A stretch of DNA of 12,940 nucleotides from JAAZGD01 sp964489555 (GTDB taxonomy: Bacteria > Bacillota > Clostridia > Peptostreptococcales > Anaerovoracaceae), in contig CAZAZF010000028.1 of the NCBI GenBank assembly GCA_964489555.1, forward strand, positions 1 through 12,940. Direction: 5' to 3'. The notes beneath the pieces are model-generated. The model worked only from the letters and a program-made list of their open reading frames with translations. It did no database searches and was not told the DNA's origin. The stretch's first letter is position 1. Each line of letters starts with the position of its first letter. This document shows, in pieces, positions 6,946-12,940 of the stretch. A program made the translations under genes and the position numbers.

Positions 6946-6980
6946 AAGGCACGCCCATCCGGGCGTGCCTTGTTTGTTTT
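6946..6980. terminator. Terminator between typA and the sodium symporter gene
   Basis: An 11-base-pair perfect stem (AAGGCACGCCC 6946-6956 with 6961-6971) with a 4-base loop is followed by GTTTGTTTT on the plus strand, so it ends typA. On the minus strand the hairpin is followed by only two T's beyond the stem (6945-6944), so its use by the convergent symporter gene is possible but weaker. Confidence 0.85.
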
Positions 6981-7027
6981 GATTTGAATGGTACAACTAC
7001 TTGAACAGGTTTATATATCTCTAGGTT

Positions 7028-8425
7028 CTAGAACAATCCCCATCCAAAGAATCCATTCAACTGTCCAACTAGGATAAACAGCATCCCAATGGGAGCGATG
7101 TACTTAAAGCAAACCATGGCAAAAGCTTGGCCCTTCCACTTGTCGCCACTGGCAGTGATTTCTTCTTCCATCCATTTGGGCCCTAGTTTCCATCCAATAA
7201 TCAAGGACATACACAGAGCACCCAAAGGCATCATTATGCCTTCAGAGAAGAGATCAAAGAACTCCAGCCAAATGAAGCCCAAAGGCATGGGCAGTCCGTT
7301 GGAACCAAGGCCATCTAAGGCTACGATTACAGCCAACGCAAAGATGATTAGGATACAAATCAATGTGGCTTTGTGTCGATCCGGCTCTTGTCCTTTGGCA
7401 ATGGATTTATCAATAAAGGTAGCGGTAGCAACTTCCAACAAGGAAATAGCAGAAGTTACCGCTGCGATTACTACAAAGAGATAGAACAGGAACCCAAAGA
7501 TGGGTCCAACACCACCCATGGATGCAAATACCGCTTGCAAAGTTACGAACAACAATCCGGGGCCACCACCAGGCTCCATCCCCATAGCAAATACCGTAGG
7601 CATAACGGCCAAACCGGCCAACAACGCTACCGTTGTATCCAAAACAGGAATGATGACGGCATTTTGTTCGATGTTTTCTTTCTTGCTCAAATAAGAACCG
7701 TAGGTAATCATACAACCCATACCAAGAGAGAGGGAGAAGAACATCTGTCCACCCGCACTACCCAATACAGAAATCCAACCAGTTCCTTGGAACACTTCGA
7801 AATTGGGGGTAAACATAAAGGCTACACCTTCCATCGCTCCCGGAAGAGTCAGGCCTCTTACAATTACCACCAACAGCAAGACAAACAGGGCCGGCATGGC
7901 TACTTTGGAAAAAGCTTCGATGCCCTTGGATACCCCGCCTCTTACGATGATGTAGGTAATAAAGCAGAATATGAATGTATAAATAACTCCTTGTGCTTGC
8001 TGTGTCAGGAACTCTCCGAAATAGGCACCGCTGTCTGCTCCGCCAACTCCGAATCCTGCGCCAAAAATGTCACCAAAATTGGCCACCATGTATTTCATGG
8101 CATAGCCACCCAACACGGTGTAGAAGGACATGATCAGGAAGGGACAAATGGTACCCATCCAACCAATCCATGCATAATTTTTGCTTAACTCAGAGTAAGC
8201 ACCCAGTACGCCTTTTCCAGTTCTACGACCGATGGTCAATTCGCCCAGCATGATTACAAAGCCGACGAAGATTGCCAACACCAGGTAAATAAGTAAGAAT
8301 GCAAAACCTCCATTCATACCCATCTTGTAAGGGAATCCCCAGATATTACCAAGGCCTACGGCTGATCCAACCGCCGCCATGATAAACCCGAAATTACTCC
8401 CCCATTGTCCTTTTTTACTGTCCAT
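7028..8425 (-). CDS. Sodium-dependent transporter, neurotransmitter:sodium symporter (SLC6/LeuT) family
   Basis: This 465-residue inner-membrane protein, with about 11 predicted helices, probably takes up an amino acid with Na+. Numbering follows LeuT at the N-terminus: Trp8, then TM1 with Gly20, Ala22, Val23 and Asn27 of the sodium sites (GSAVGLGN). TM6 has SLSLGMGCMITYGSY, TM7 has Asp253 at the LeuT Asn286 position, and TM8 has A321-x-x-T324-S325, matching the LeuT Na2 ligands. The gating Arg30 of LeuT is Gly here (NIWGFPY), although Asp391, near the LeuT Asp404 position, is kept. The start is set by AAGGAGG at 8434-8440; an upstream in-frame TTG at 8443 overlaps that site and is rejected. 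Eleven helices is common in bacterial members such as MhsT. The substrate is unknown; hydrophobic or aromatic amino acids are a guess from the family. Confidence 0.93.
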   Translation of the reverse strand: MDSKKGQWGSNFGFIMAAVGSAVGLGNIWGFPYKMGMNGGFAFLLIYLVLAIFVGFVIMLGELTIGRRTGKGVLGAYSELSKNYAWIGWMGTICPFLIMSFYTVLGGYAMKYMVANFGDIFGAGFGVGGADSGAYFGEFLTQQAQGVIYTFIFCFITYIIVRGGVSKGIEAFSKVAMPALFVLLLVVIVRGLTLPGAMEGVAFMFTPNFEVFQGTGWISVLGSAGGQMFFSLSLGMGCMITYGSYLSKKENIEQNAVIIPVLDTTVALLAGLAVMPTVFAMGMEPGGGPGLLFVTLQAVFASMGGVGPIFGFLFYLFVVIAAVTSAISLLEVATATFIDKSIAKGQEPDRHKATLICILIIFALAVIVALDGLGSNGLPMPLGFIWLEFFDLFSEGIMMPLGALCMSLIIGWKLGPKWMEEEITASGDKWKGQAFAMVCFKYIAPIGMLFILVGQLNGFFGWGLF

Positions 8426-8433
8426 GGGAATAA

Positions 8434-8440
8434 CCTCCTT
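8434..8440 (-). promoter_or_regulatory. Ribosome binding site that sets the symporter start
   Basis: AAGGAGG on the minus strand lies 8 bases upstream of the ATG at 8425. The alternative TTG start (8443) would put this sequence inside the coding region and add six residues before the conserved N-terminus. Confidence 0.85.
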
Positions 8441-8496
8441 CAATTGCTATTCGTTGAAAAATGAATGATTGCGCGTGAAAAAAACTTCACTAATTT

Positions 8497-8525
8497 ACTA
8501 TACTTGATTCGTCAGCCACTGTCAA
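8497..8525 (-). promoter_or_regulatory. Strong sigma-A promoter of the symporter gene
   Basis: On the minus strand a consensus TTGACA (8525 to 8520) and TATAGT (8502 to 8497) are spaced by exactly 17 bases. Transcription should begin near 8490, giving a leader of about 65 bases. That is too short for a T-box or a large riboswitch. Confidence 0.75.
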
Positions 8526-8534
8526 GTATGTAAG

Positions 8535-8569
8535 GTTGTGAGCCGCAACAATTTTTTTCTTTGTTTTTT
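8535..8569 (+). other. Terminator-like hairpin and T-tracts between divergent promoters
   Basis: GTTGTG (8535-8540) can pair with CGCAAC (8544-8549) with one G-U pair, followed by AA and seven T's, then another T6 tract at 8564-8569. It resembles a weak plus-strand terminator, but no plus-strand gene precedes it. Alternatively the T-tracts are A-tracts upstream of the symporter promoter, about one helical turn apart, acting as bent DNA or a distal UP-like element. Confidence 0.3.
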
Positions 8570-8587
8570 AGGAACATTTCTAACAAC

Positions 8588-8616
8588 TTGATTAATAGGA
8601 ATTCCATGGATATAAT
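8588..8616 (+). promoter_or_regulatory. Predicted sigma-A promoter of the YbaK-like gene
   Basis: TTGATT (8588-8593) and a perfect TATAAT (8611-8616) are 17 bases apart. The start near 8622 leaves a short leader of about 22 bases containing a GAGGT ribosome binding site (8632-8636) before the ATG at 8644. Confidence 0.7.
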
Positions 8617-8643
8617 AGACGGGTAGAAAGCGAGGTATTTACC

Positions 8644-9117
8644 ATGTCATTAGAGCAAGTCAAAACCTTTTTCCGCACCCTGGAAATAGAACAGCGAATC
8701 ATCGAATTCAATACGACTACCGCCACCGTTTCCCTGGCCGCCGAAGCTCTGGGAGTCCCGCCGGCCCGCATATGCAAAACCTTGTCCTTTCAGAATGACG
8801 AAGGTTGCATCCTGATTCAAACTGCCGGCGACAAAAAAATCAGCAACAGCAAATTCAAATCTACCTTCGGAAGAAAAGCAAGGATGCTTTCCCCGGAGCA
8901 GGTACTGGAATATACCGGCCATCCCGTGGGAGGGGTTTGCGCCTTCGCCATAAAAGACCCTCGAGTCACTATTTGCTGCGACCAATCGCTAAAAGAATAT
9001 GAGACATTGTTTCCCGCTTGTGGTTCTTCCAACAGCGCGGTAGAAATGACTCCCGAAGAAATCTATCAATATAGTCATTCCAGTCGTTGGGTGGATGTAT
9101 GTAGGGACAAAGAATAA
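8644..9117 (+). CDS. ybaK: YbaK/EbsC-family aminoacyl-tRNA deacylase-like protein
   Basis: This 157-residue stand-alone YbaK domain is of the type related to the editing domain of bacterial prolyl-tRNA synthetase. Family members hydrolyse mischarged tRNAs (for example Cys-tRNA-Pro or Ala-tRNA-Pro) in the cytoplasm. Visible signatures are the early Ala-rich helix (SLAAEALGV, 30-38), ICKTLSF with the conserved catalytic-region Lys45, the TGHPVGGVCAF loop (91-101) and the closing GSSNSAVEMTPEEI (127-140). The length matches YbaK (about 159). Which tRNA it corrects cannot be decided by eye. It is monocistronic, with a promoter and a strong terminator on either side. Gene-symbol assignment is at family level only, as several paralogous subgroups (YbaK, ProX, YeaK) exist. 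Confidence 0.88.
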   Translation: MSLEQVKTFFRTLEIEQRIIEFNTTTATVSLAAEALGVPPARICKTLSFQNDEGCILIQTAGDKKISNSKFKSTFGRKARMLSPEQVLEYTGHPVGGVCAFAIKDPRVTICCDQSLKEYETLFPACGSSNSAVEMTPEEIYQYSHSSRWVDVCRDKE

Positions 9118-9120
9118 TCG

Positions 9121-9155
9121 AGAGCCTTCCCGAAACCGGGAAGGCTCTTTTTCTT
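9121..9155 (+). terminator. Terminator of the YbaK-like gene
   Basis: A perfect 12-base-pair stem (9121-9132 with 9137-9148) with loop AAAC is followed by TTTTCTTT. The minus-strand side lacks a T-run (CGATTATT), so it is probably one-way. It also lies just beyond the stop of the convergent PFOR gene (9164) and may still help define that 3' end. Confidence 0.9.
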
Positions 9156-9163
9156 TGAACAGT

Positions 9164-12100
9164 TTAGTCCTTTTTCTTGAGATATAGAGGAGGTATCTCT
9201 GCCATTTGCTTGTATGTCAGATATTTTTCCCGAGCGCTTTCTGCAGAAGCGTCAAACAAATCCTCCGCCAAACCCGGAAATTCTTTCAGAAGCGACGAGT
9301 ATCGCGTTTGCCCCATCAAATATTCTTTAAAGGCCATTTTTGGCTCTTTGGAATCCAAGGTAAATGGATTTTCCCCTTCTTCTTTTTTCAATGGATTATA
9401 TCGATAGAGATGCCAGTAACCGGCATCTACTGCCCGCTTAATATCCTCTTGAGATTTGCCCATTCCCGCCTTGATTCCATGATTGATGCAAGGAGAGTAC
9501 GCAATAATCAAAGAAGGTCCATGATAGCTTTCCGCTTCTATGATGGCTTTCATCAGTTGATTTTTATCCGCACCCATTCCTACTTGTGCCACATACACAT
9601 AGCCATAGGTCATGGCCAACAAACCCAGGTCTTTTTTCTTTACCGCTTTTCCAGATGCGGCAAACTTCGCAATGGCCGCTTCCGGGGTGGCTTTACTGGC
9701 TTGGCCTCCGGTATTTGAATACACCTCGGTGTCAAAAACCAACACATTGATATCTTCTCCTGATGCCAACACATGATCCAATCCACCATAGCCGATATCG
9801 TAAGCCCATCCGTCTCCACCCAATGCCCAGATGGAAGGCTTCACTAAGTAATCCTGGTGGTCGAACACCAGCTTCGCCCGTTTTTTCTGAGGAGCAGATT
9901 CCGGCTTCCAATTTTTAAGAGCATTCTTAACTTTTTCGGCTCTATCTCGAGTCCCTTCACCTTGATCCTTTCCTTGAATCCATTCTTCAAAAGCTTCCAT
10001 TACAGCCTTGGGAGCTTTCTCCTCCATCATCTCCTCCATGGCCTTCTGGATGTTATTTCGTATTTGTTTGGTGCCCAAAAGCATACCATACCCATACTCT
10101 GCATTGTCCTCAAATAAGGAATTGGCCCAAGCAGGCCCTCTTCCATTTGCATCTTGGCAATACGGCATAGATGGTGCAGAAGCTCCCCAAATGGAAGAAC
10201 ATCCGGTAGCATTGGCAATAATCATGCGATCCCCGTAAAGCTGAGTGACTAATTTAATATAAGGAGTTTCTCCACACCCTGCACAAGCTCCTGAAAATTC
10301 CATATAAGGTTGACAATATTGACTGCCCTTTACATTATATTTGTTGGTCATTTCTCCTTTGTATGGAATGGTTTCCGCAAAGAGCCAGTTAGAAGCTTCC
10401 CCTTCCATTTCTTCAAAGGGCTTCATCACCAATGCTTTTTCTTTGGCCAAACAGATATCCGCGCAGTTCCCGCACCCCATGCAATCCATAGGAGATACCT
10501 GGATTCTATACTGATGCCCTGGGAATGCTTTGTCATTGCTAGGTATGGTTACAAAGTCACCAGGTGCTTTTTTTACTTCTTTCTCATCCAGAACATACGG
10601 CCTGATGGAAGCGTGAGGGCATACGAAAGAACACTGGTTGCACTGAATGCAGTTTTCAGGAATCCACTGGGGCACATGCATAGCCACTCCCCGTTTCTCA
10701 TAGCGGCTAGTACCCATGGGGAAGGTTCCATCTTCCCGCCCTTCGAAGGCACTGACCGGCAACTGATCCCCCTCTTGACGATTCATGGGAATCAATACTT
10801 CTTCAATGAATTCCGGGTAGTTGGTTTTCTTGCTTTTACCCGGTGTCAAACTCTTCCATGAAGCCGGCACTTCAACCGAGGTCAATTGCGTAATACCGAT
10901 ATCCACTGCCTTGTGATTCATATCCAGGATTTTTTGCCCCTTCTTTCCATAGGCTTCGTCGATTCCCTTCTTTAAATGTTTCACCGCTTCTTTTAAAGGA
11001 ATCACCTGAGAAAGCTGGAAGAAAGCCGCTTGCATAATCATATTGATACGATTCCCAAGCCCGATTTCCTCCGCGTATTTATAGGCATCTATGATGTACA
11101 ATTTGATCTTCTTTTTCGCCAATGCTATTTTCACTTCAGCAGGCAAATGGTCCTCCAATTCTTCCTTTGACCAGGTGCAATTTAACAGGAAGGTTCCCCC
11201 TACCTTTAAATCCCTTAGCATATTATACTGATTCAGGTATGCTTGATTATGGCAAGCTACAAAATCTGCTTCGCGAATCAAATAGGTGGACTGAATGGGA
11301 GACTTTCCAAACCGCAAGTGAGAAATGGTAACCCCACCGGATTTTTTTGAGTCGTAAGCAAAATATCCTTGGGCATAAAGGTCTGTTTCATCCCCGATGA
11401 TTTTAATGGCCGTTTTGTTGGCCCCCACCGTACCGTCAGAACCCAGTCCCCAAAATTTACATCGAATGGTACCTTCCGGCTCACGGGATAGCTCCTGTCT
11501 ATAAGGAAGGGATGTTTTGTACATATCGTCTTCAATGCCCACGGTAAATCGATCCTTCGGATTCTTTTTCTCCAAATTATCATAAATCGCCTGTACCATC
11601 CCGGGGGCAAAGTCCTTGGAGCCCAAACCATATCGGCCTCCGTACACTTCCGGTTGGAATTTACCTCCATACAGCGCTGTTCTCACATCTTGGAAGAGAG
11701 GTTCTCCAATGGAACCGGGATCCTTCACTCGGTCCAGTACCGCAAGCCTTGTCGCCGTCTTTGGCAGGGCTTTCAAGAAAAGTTCTTTCACAAAAGGTCG
11801 ATACAGCCGAACCTTCAGAAGTCCCACTTTCTTCCCTTCCGCGACTAAAATTTTAACTGTTTCTTCAATGGCTTCACAACCGGAGCCCATGGCAATCACC
11901 ACATTCTCTGCTTTGGGGTGGCCCACATAATCAAAAGGCTTGTAGCTTCGCCCCGTCAGTTTTTCAATTTCCTGCATATAATATTGTACTTCTGCCGGGA
12001 CCTGATCATAAAATCGGCCCGCTGCTTCTCTGGCCTGGAAGAAAATATCCGGATTTTGGGCAGTTCCCCGCACCACCGGATGCTCTGGATTCAAAGCTCT

Positions 12101-12718
12101 TCCCCTGAATTCAGAGACGGCTTTCCAATCCAACAACTTGGATAAATCGTCATAATCCAACACTTCAATCTTCTGAATTTCATGGGAAGTCCGAAAACCG
12201 TCAAAAAAGTGCATAAAGGGAACCCTGGTTCGGATGGCACTTAAATGGGCCACGGACCCCAAATCCATTACCTCCTGAACCGAGGAAGAAGCCAAAATAG
12301 CAAACCCCGTTTGTCTTGCTGCCATAATATCACTATGATCTCCAAAAATAGAGAGGGCTTGGGCCGCAATGGCCCTGGCAGCCACATGGAACACACCGGG
12401 AAGAAGCTCGCCGGAAATTTTATACATATTAGGAATCATCAATAGCAAGCCCTGGGAAGATGTAAAGGTGGAGGTCAACGCCCCTGATGCCAAAGAACCA
12501 TGGACCGCACCTGCCGCCCCTCCTTCGCTCTGCATTTCCGCCACACGCACTTTCTGCCCAAATATATTCTTTCTTCCATAGGACGCCCATTCGTCCACCT
12601 GTTCCGACATGTTGGATGAAGGCGTTATGGGATAGATGGCGGCAACATCGGTGAAGGCATATGCCACATGGGCTGCCGCCGTGTTTCCATCCATGGTTTT
12701 CATCACTTTTTTCTTCAT
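9164..12718 (-). CDS. nifJ: Pyruvate:ferredoxin (flavodoxin) oxidoreductase
   Basis: This 1184-residue single-chain enzyme oxidises pyruvate with CoA to acetyl-CoA, CO2 and reduced ferredoxin in the cytoplasm of anaerobes. Domain order is standard. Residues 1-260 hold the pyruvate-binding region (MDGNTAAAHVAYAFTDVAAIYPITPSS). The transketolase-like, gamma and linker regions follow. An 8-Fe ferredoxin domain carries Cys690/693/696/700 and Cys746/749/752/756. The thiamine-diphosphate domain has GDG (968-970) and EVYSNTGGQ (Asn1002). The proximal cluster ligands are Cys812, Cys815, Cys840 and Cys1077; the first three match the Desulfovibrio africanus numbering exactly. Length is normal and no key residue is missing. 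The start ATG has AAAGGAGGG (12724-12732) 5 bases upstream. It is transcribed alone from the promoter at 12761-12789. Use of other 2-oxoacids is possible but the fit to PFOR is very good. Confidence 0.98.
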   Translation of the reverse strand: MKKKVMKTMDGNTAAAHVAYAFTDVAAIYPITPSSNMSEQVDEWASYGRKNIFGQKVRVAEMQSEGGAAGAVHGSLASGALTSTFTSSQGLLLMIPNMYKISGELLPGVFHVAARAIAAQALSIFGDHSDIMAARQTGFAILASSSVQEVMDLGSVAHLSAIRTRVPFMHFFDGFRTSHEIQKIEVLDYDDLSKLLDWKAVSEFRGRALNPEHPVVRGTAQNPDIFFQAREAAGRFYDQVPAEVQYYMQEIEKLTGRSYKPFDYVGHPKAENVVIAMGSGCEAIEETVKILVAEGKKVGLLKVRLYRPFVKELFLKALPKTATRLAVLDRVKDPGSIGEPLFQDVRTALYGGKFQPEVYGGRYGLGSKDFAPGMVQAIYDNLEKKNPKDRFTVGIEDDMYKTSLPYRQELSREPEGTIRCKFWGLGSDGTVGANKTAIKIIGDETDLYAQGYFAYDSKKSGGVTISHLRFGKSPIQSTYLIREADFVACHNQAYLNQYNMLRDLKVGGTFLLNCTWSKEELEDHLPAEVKIALAKKKIKLYIIDAYKYAEEIGLGNRINMIMQAAFFQLSQVIPLKEAVKHLKKGIDEAYGKKGQKILDMNHKAVDIGITQLTSVEVPASWKSLTPGKSKKTNYPEFIEEVLIPMNRQEGDQLPVSAFEGREDGTFPMGTSRYEKRGVAMHVPQWIPENCIQCNQCSFVCPHASIRPYVLDEKEVKKAPGDFVTIPSNDKAFPGHQYRIQVSPMDCMGCGNCADICLAKEKALVMKPFEEMEGEASNWLFAETIPYKGEMTNKYNVKGSQYCQPYMEFSGACAGCGETPYIKLVTQLYGDRMIIANATGCSSIWGASAPSMPYCQDANGRGPAWANSLFEDNAEYGYGMLLGTKQIRNNIQKAMEEMMEEKAPKAVMEAFEEWIQGKDQGEGTRDRAEKVKNALKNWKPESAPQKKRAKLVFDHQDYLVKPSIWALGGDGWAYDIGYGGLDHVLASGEDINVLVFDTEVYSNTGGQASKATPEAAIAKFAASGKAVKKKDLGLLAMTYGYVYVAQVGMGADKNQLMKAIIEAESYHGPSLIIAYSPCINHGIKAGMGKSQEDIKRAVDAGYWHLYRYNPLKKEEGENPFTLDSKEPKMAFKEYLMGQTRYSSLLKEFPGLAEDLFDASAESAREKYLTYKQMAEIPPLYLKKKD

Positions 12719-12760
12719 TAGTACCCTCCTTTTGATTTTCCCGAAAAATGGTATAAAACT

Positions 12761-12789
12761 ACTTTAATCCATATCAATGGGTCTGTCAA
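12761..12789 (-). promoter_or_regulatory. Predicted sigma-A promoter of PFOR
   Basis: On the minus strand a consensus TTGACA (12789 to 12784) is followed 17 bases later by TAAAGT (12766 to 12761). Transcription would start near 12754, leaving a leader of about 35 bases with the strong ribosome binding site. An alternative pair, TTGATA with TATACC spaced by 16 bases, overlaps it. Confidence 0.55.
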
Positions 12790-12829
12790 TACAAGGCGGT
12801 GTATACTTGATAAGGCAAAACCATTGATA
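12772..12829. repeat. Spaced inverted repeat flanking the PFOR -35 box
   Basis: TATCAATGG (12772-12780) lies between the PFOR -10 and -35 boxes, and its exact reverse complement CCATTGATA is at 12821-12829. The 40-base gap is close to four helical turns, so the two arms would face the same side of the DNA. A regulator bound to both could close a small loop, but a chance match is possible in this A/T-rich region. Confidence 0.35.
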
Positions 12830-12833
12830 CTTC

Positions 12834-12865
12834 AAAGGGACCAGCCATTAATGGCCGGTCCCTTT
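12834..12865. terminator. Long hairpin, possible terminator of a gene right of the window
   Basis: A 32-base palindrome is broken by a single A-C mismatch: AAAGGGACC (12834-12842) pairs with 12857-12865, and the inner GCCATTAATGGC is itself perfect. Only three T's end each side, weaker than the other terminators here. It may end a leftward gene beyond the right edge, or be a protein-binding palindrome. Confidence 0.4.
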
Positions 12866-12940
12866 ATCTCAAAAACACACTTATATAGGCTCTATAATAA
12901 ATGTTGGGGTGGTCTACTCGAAGAGAGAGTAGATCCTCTA
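12866..12940. other. Right-edge non-coding tail with a small hairpin
   Basis: No coding sequence is supported here. A TATAAT at 12893-12898 on the plus strand has no recognisable -35. TCTACTC (12913-12919) and GAGTAGA (12927-12933) form a perfect 7-base-pair stem with a 7-base loop. Together they could be the start of a rightward unit with a structured leader, but the window ends too soon to tell. Confidence 0.2.

Noticed and set aside
7373..8188. Long open frame on the plus strand inside the symporter gene
   Set aside because: It is antisense to a clear LeuT-family gene, has an odd composition (rich in Gln, His, Asn, Ser and Tyr), no ribosome binding site and no recognisable domain. It is a shadow of the real coding strand.
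8426..8490. T-box or amino-acid riboswitch in the symporter leader
   Set aside because: The predicted leader is only about 65 bases, has no T-box sequence and only a 5-base-pair A-rich hairpin.
10310..10861. Plus-strand open frame of 183 codons inside PFOR
   Set aside because: It lies wholly within the unambiguous PFOR coding region on the other strand and shows no family features.
1..12940. Mobile elements, CRISPR arrays, tRNA or rRNA genes
   Set aside because: No transposase, integrase, repeat-spacer pattern, tRNA cloverleaf or rRNA segment was seen on either strand.

Overview
The window looks like chromosomal core sequence from an anaerobic member of the Bacillota (Clostridia-like). The evidence is a single-chain pyruvate:ferredoxin oxidoreductase, strong AAGGAGG-type ribosome binding sites, sigma-A-like promoters, many T-tailed hairpin terminators and a moderate base composition (mid-40s percent G+C by eye). 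I see no tRNA, rRNA, CRISPR array, insertion sequence, integrase or phage gene. No gene-free stretch exceeds 300 bases.

Layout, left to right: a terminator for something left of the window (22-55); citrate synthase (+, 232-1659); a three-gene efflux operon (-, 4732 to 1700) encoding membrane-fusion protein, ATPase and FtsX-type permease in the order of the YknXYZ/MacAB-type systems; the translational GTPase TypA/BipA (+, 5007-6875); a neurotransmitter:sodium symporter-family amino-acid transporter (-, 8425 to 7028); a YbaK/EbsC aminoacyl-tRNA deacylase-like protein (+, 8644-9117); pyruvate:ferredoxin oxidoreductase (-, 12718 to 9164); and a 222-base tail with the PFOR promoter and two hairpins.

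The six transcription units alternate strictly in orientation. Convergent junctions hold hairpin terminators, and divergent gaps hold promoter-like elements facing both ways. PFOR and citrate synthase are linked metabolically: PFOR makes acetyl-CoA and reduced ferredoxin from pyruvate, and citrate synthase condenses acetyl-CoA with oxaloacetate. In an anaerobe this is usually the entry to a biosynthetic branch towards glutamate. The efflux operon, TypA, the transporter and YbaK are not obviously connected to that pathway or to each other.

I found no convincing new multi-gene system. The best leads are regulatory: a row of TTAA-type repeats with an exact 11-base period beside a promoter with a good -10 and a poor -35, between the efflux operon and typA; a perfect 9-base inverted repeat at the predicted citrate synthase transcription start; and inverted repeats in the typA and PFOR promoters. 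At protein level, TypA has Ala in place of the usual His in its G1 motif, and the symporter has Gly where LeuT has the gating residue Arg30.
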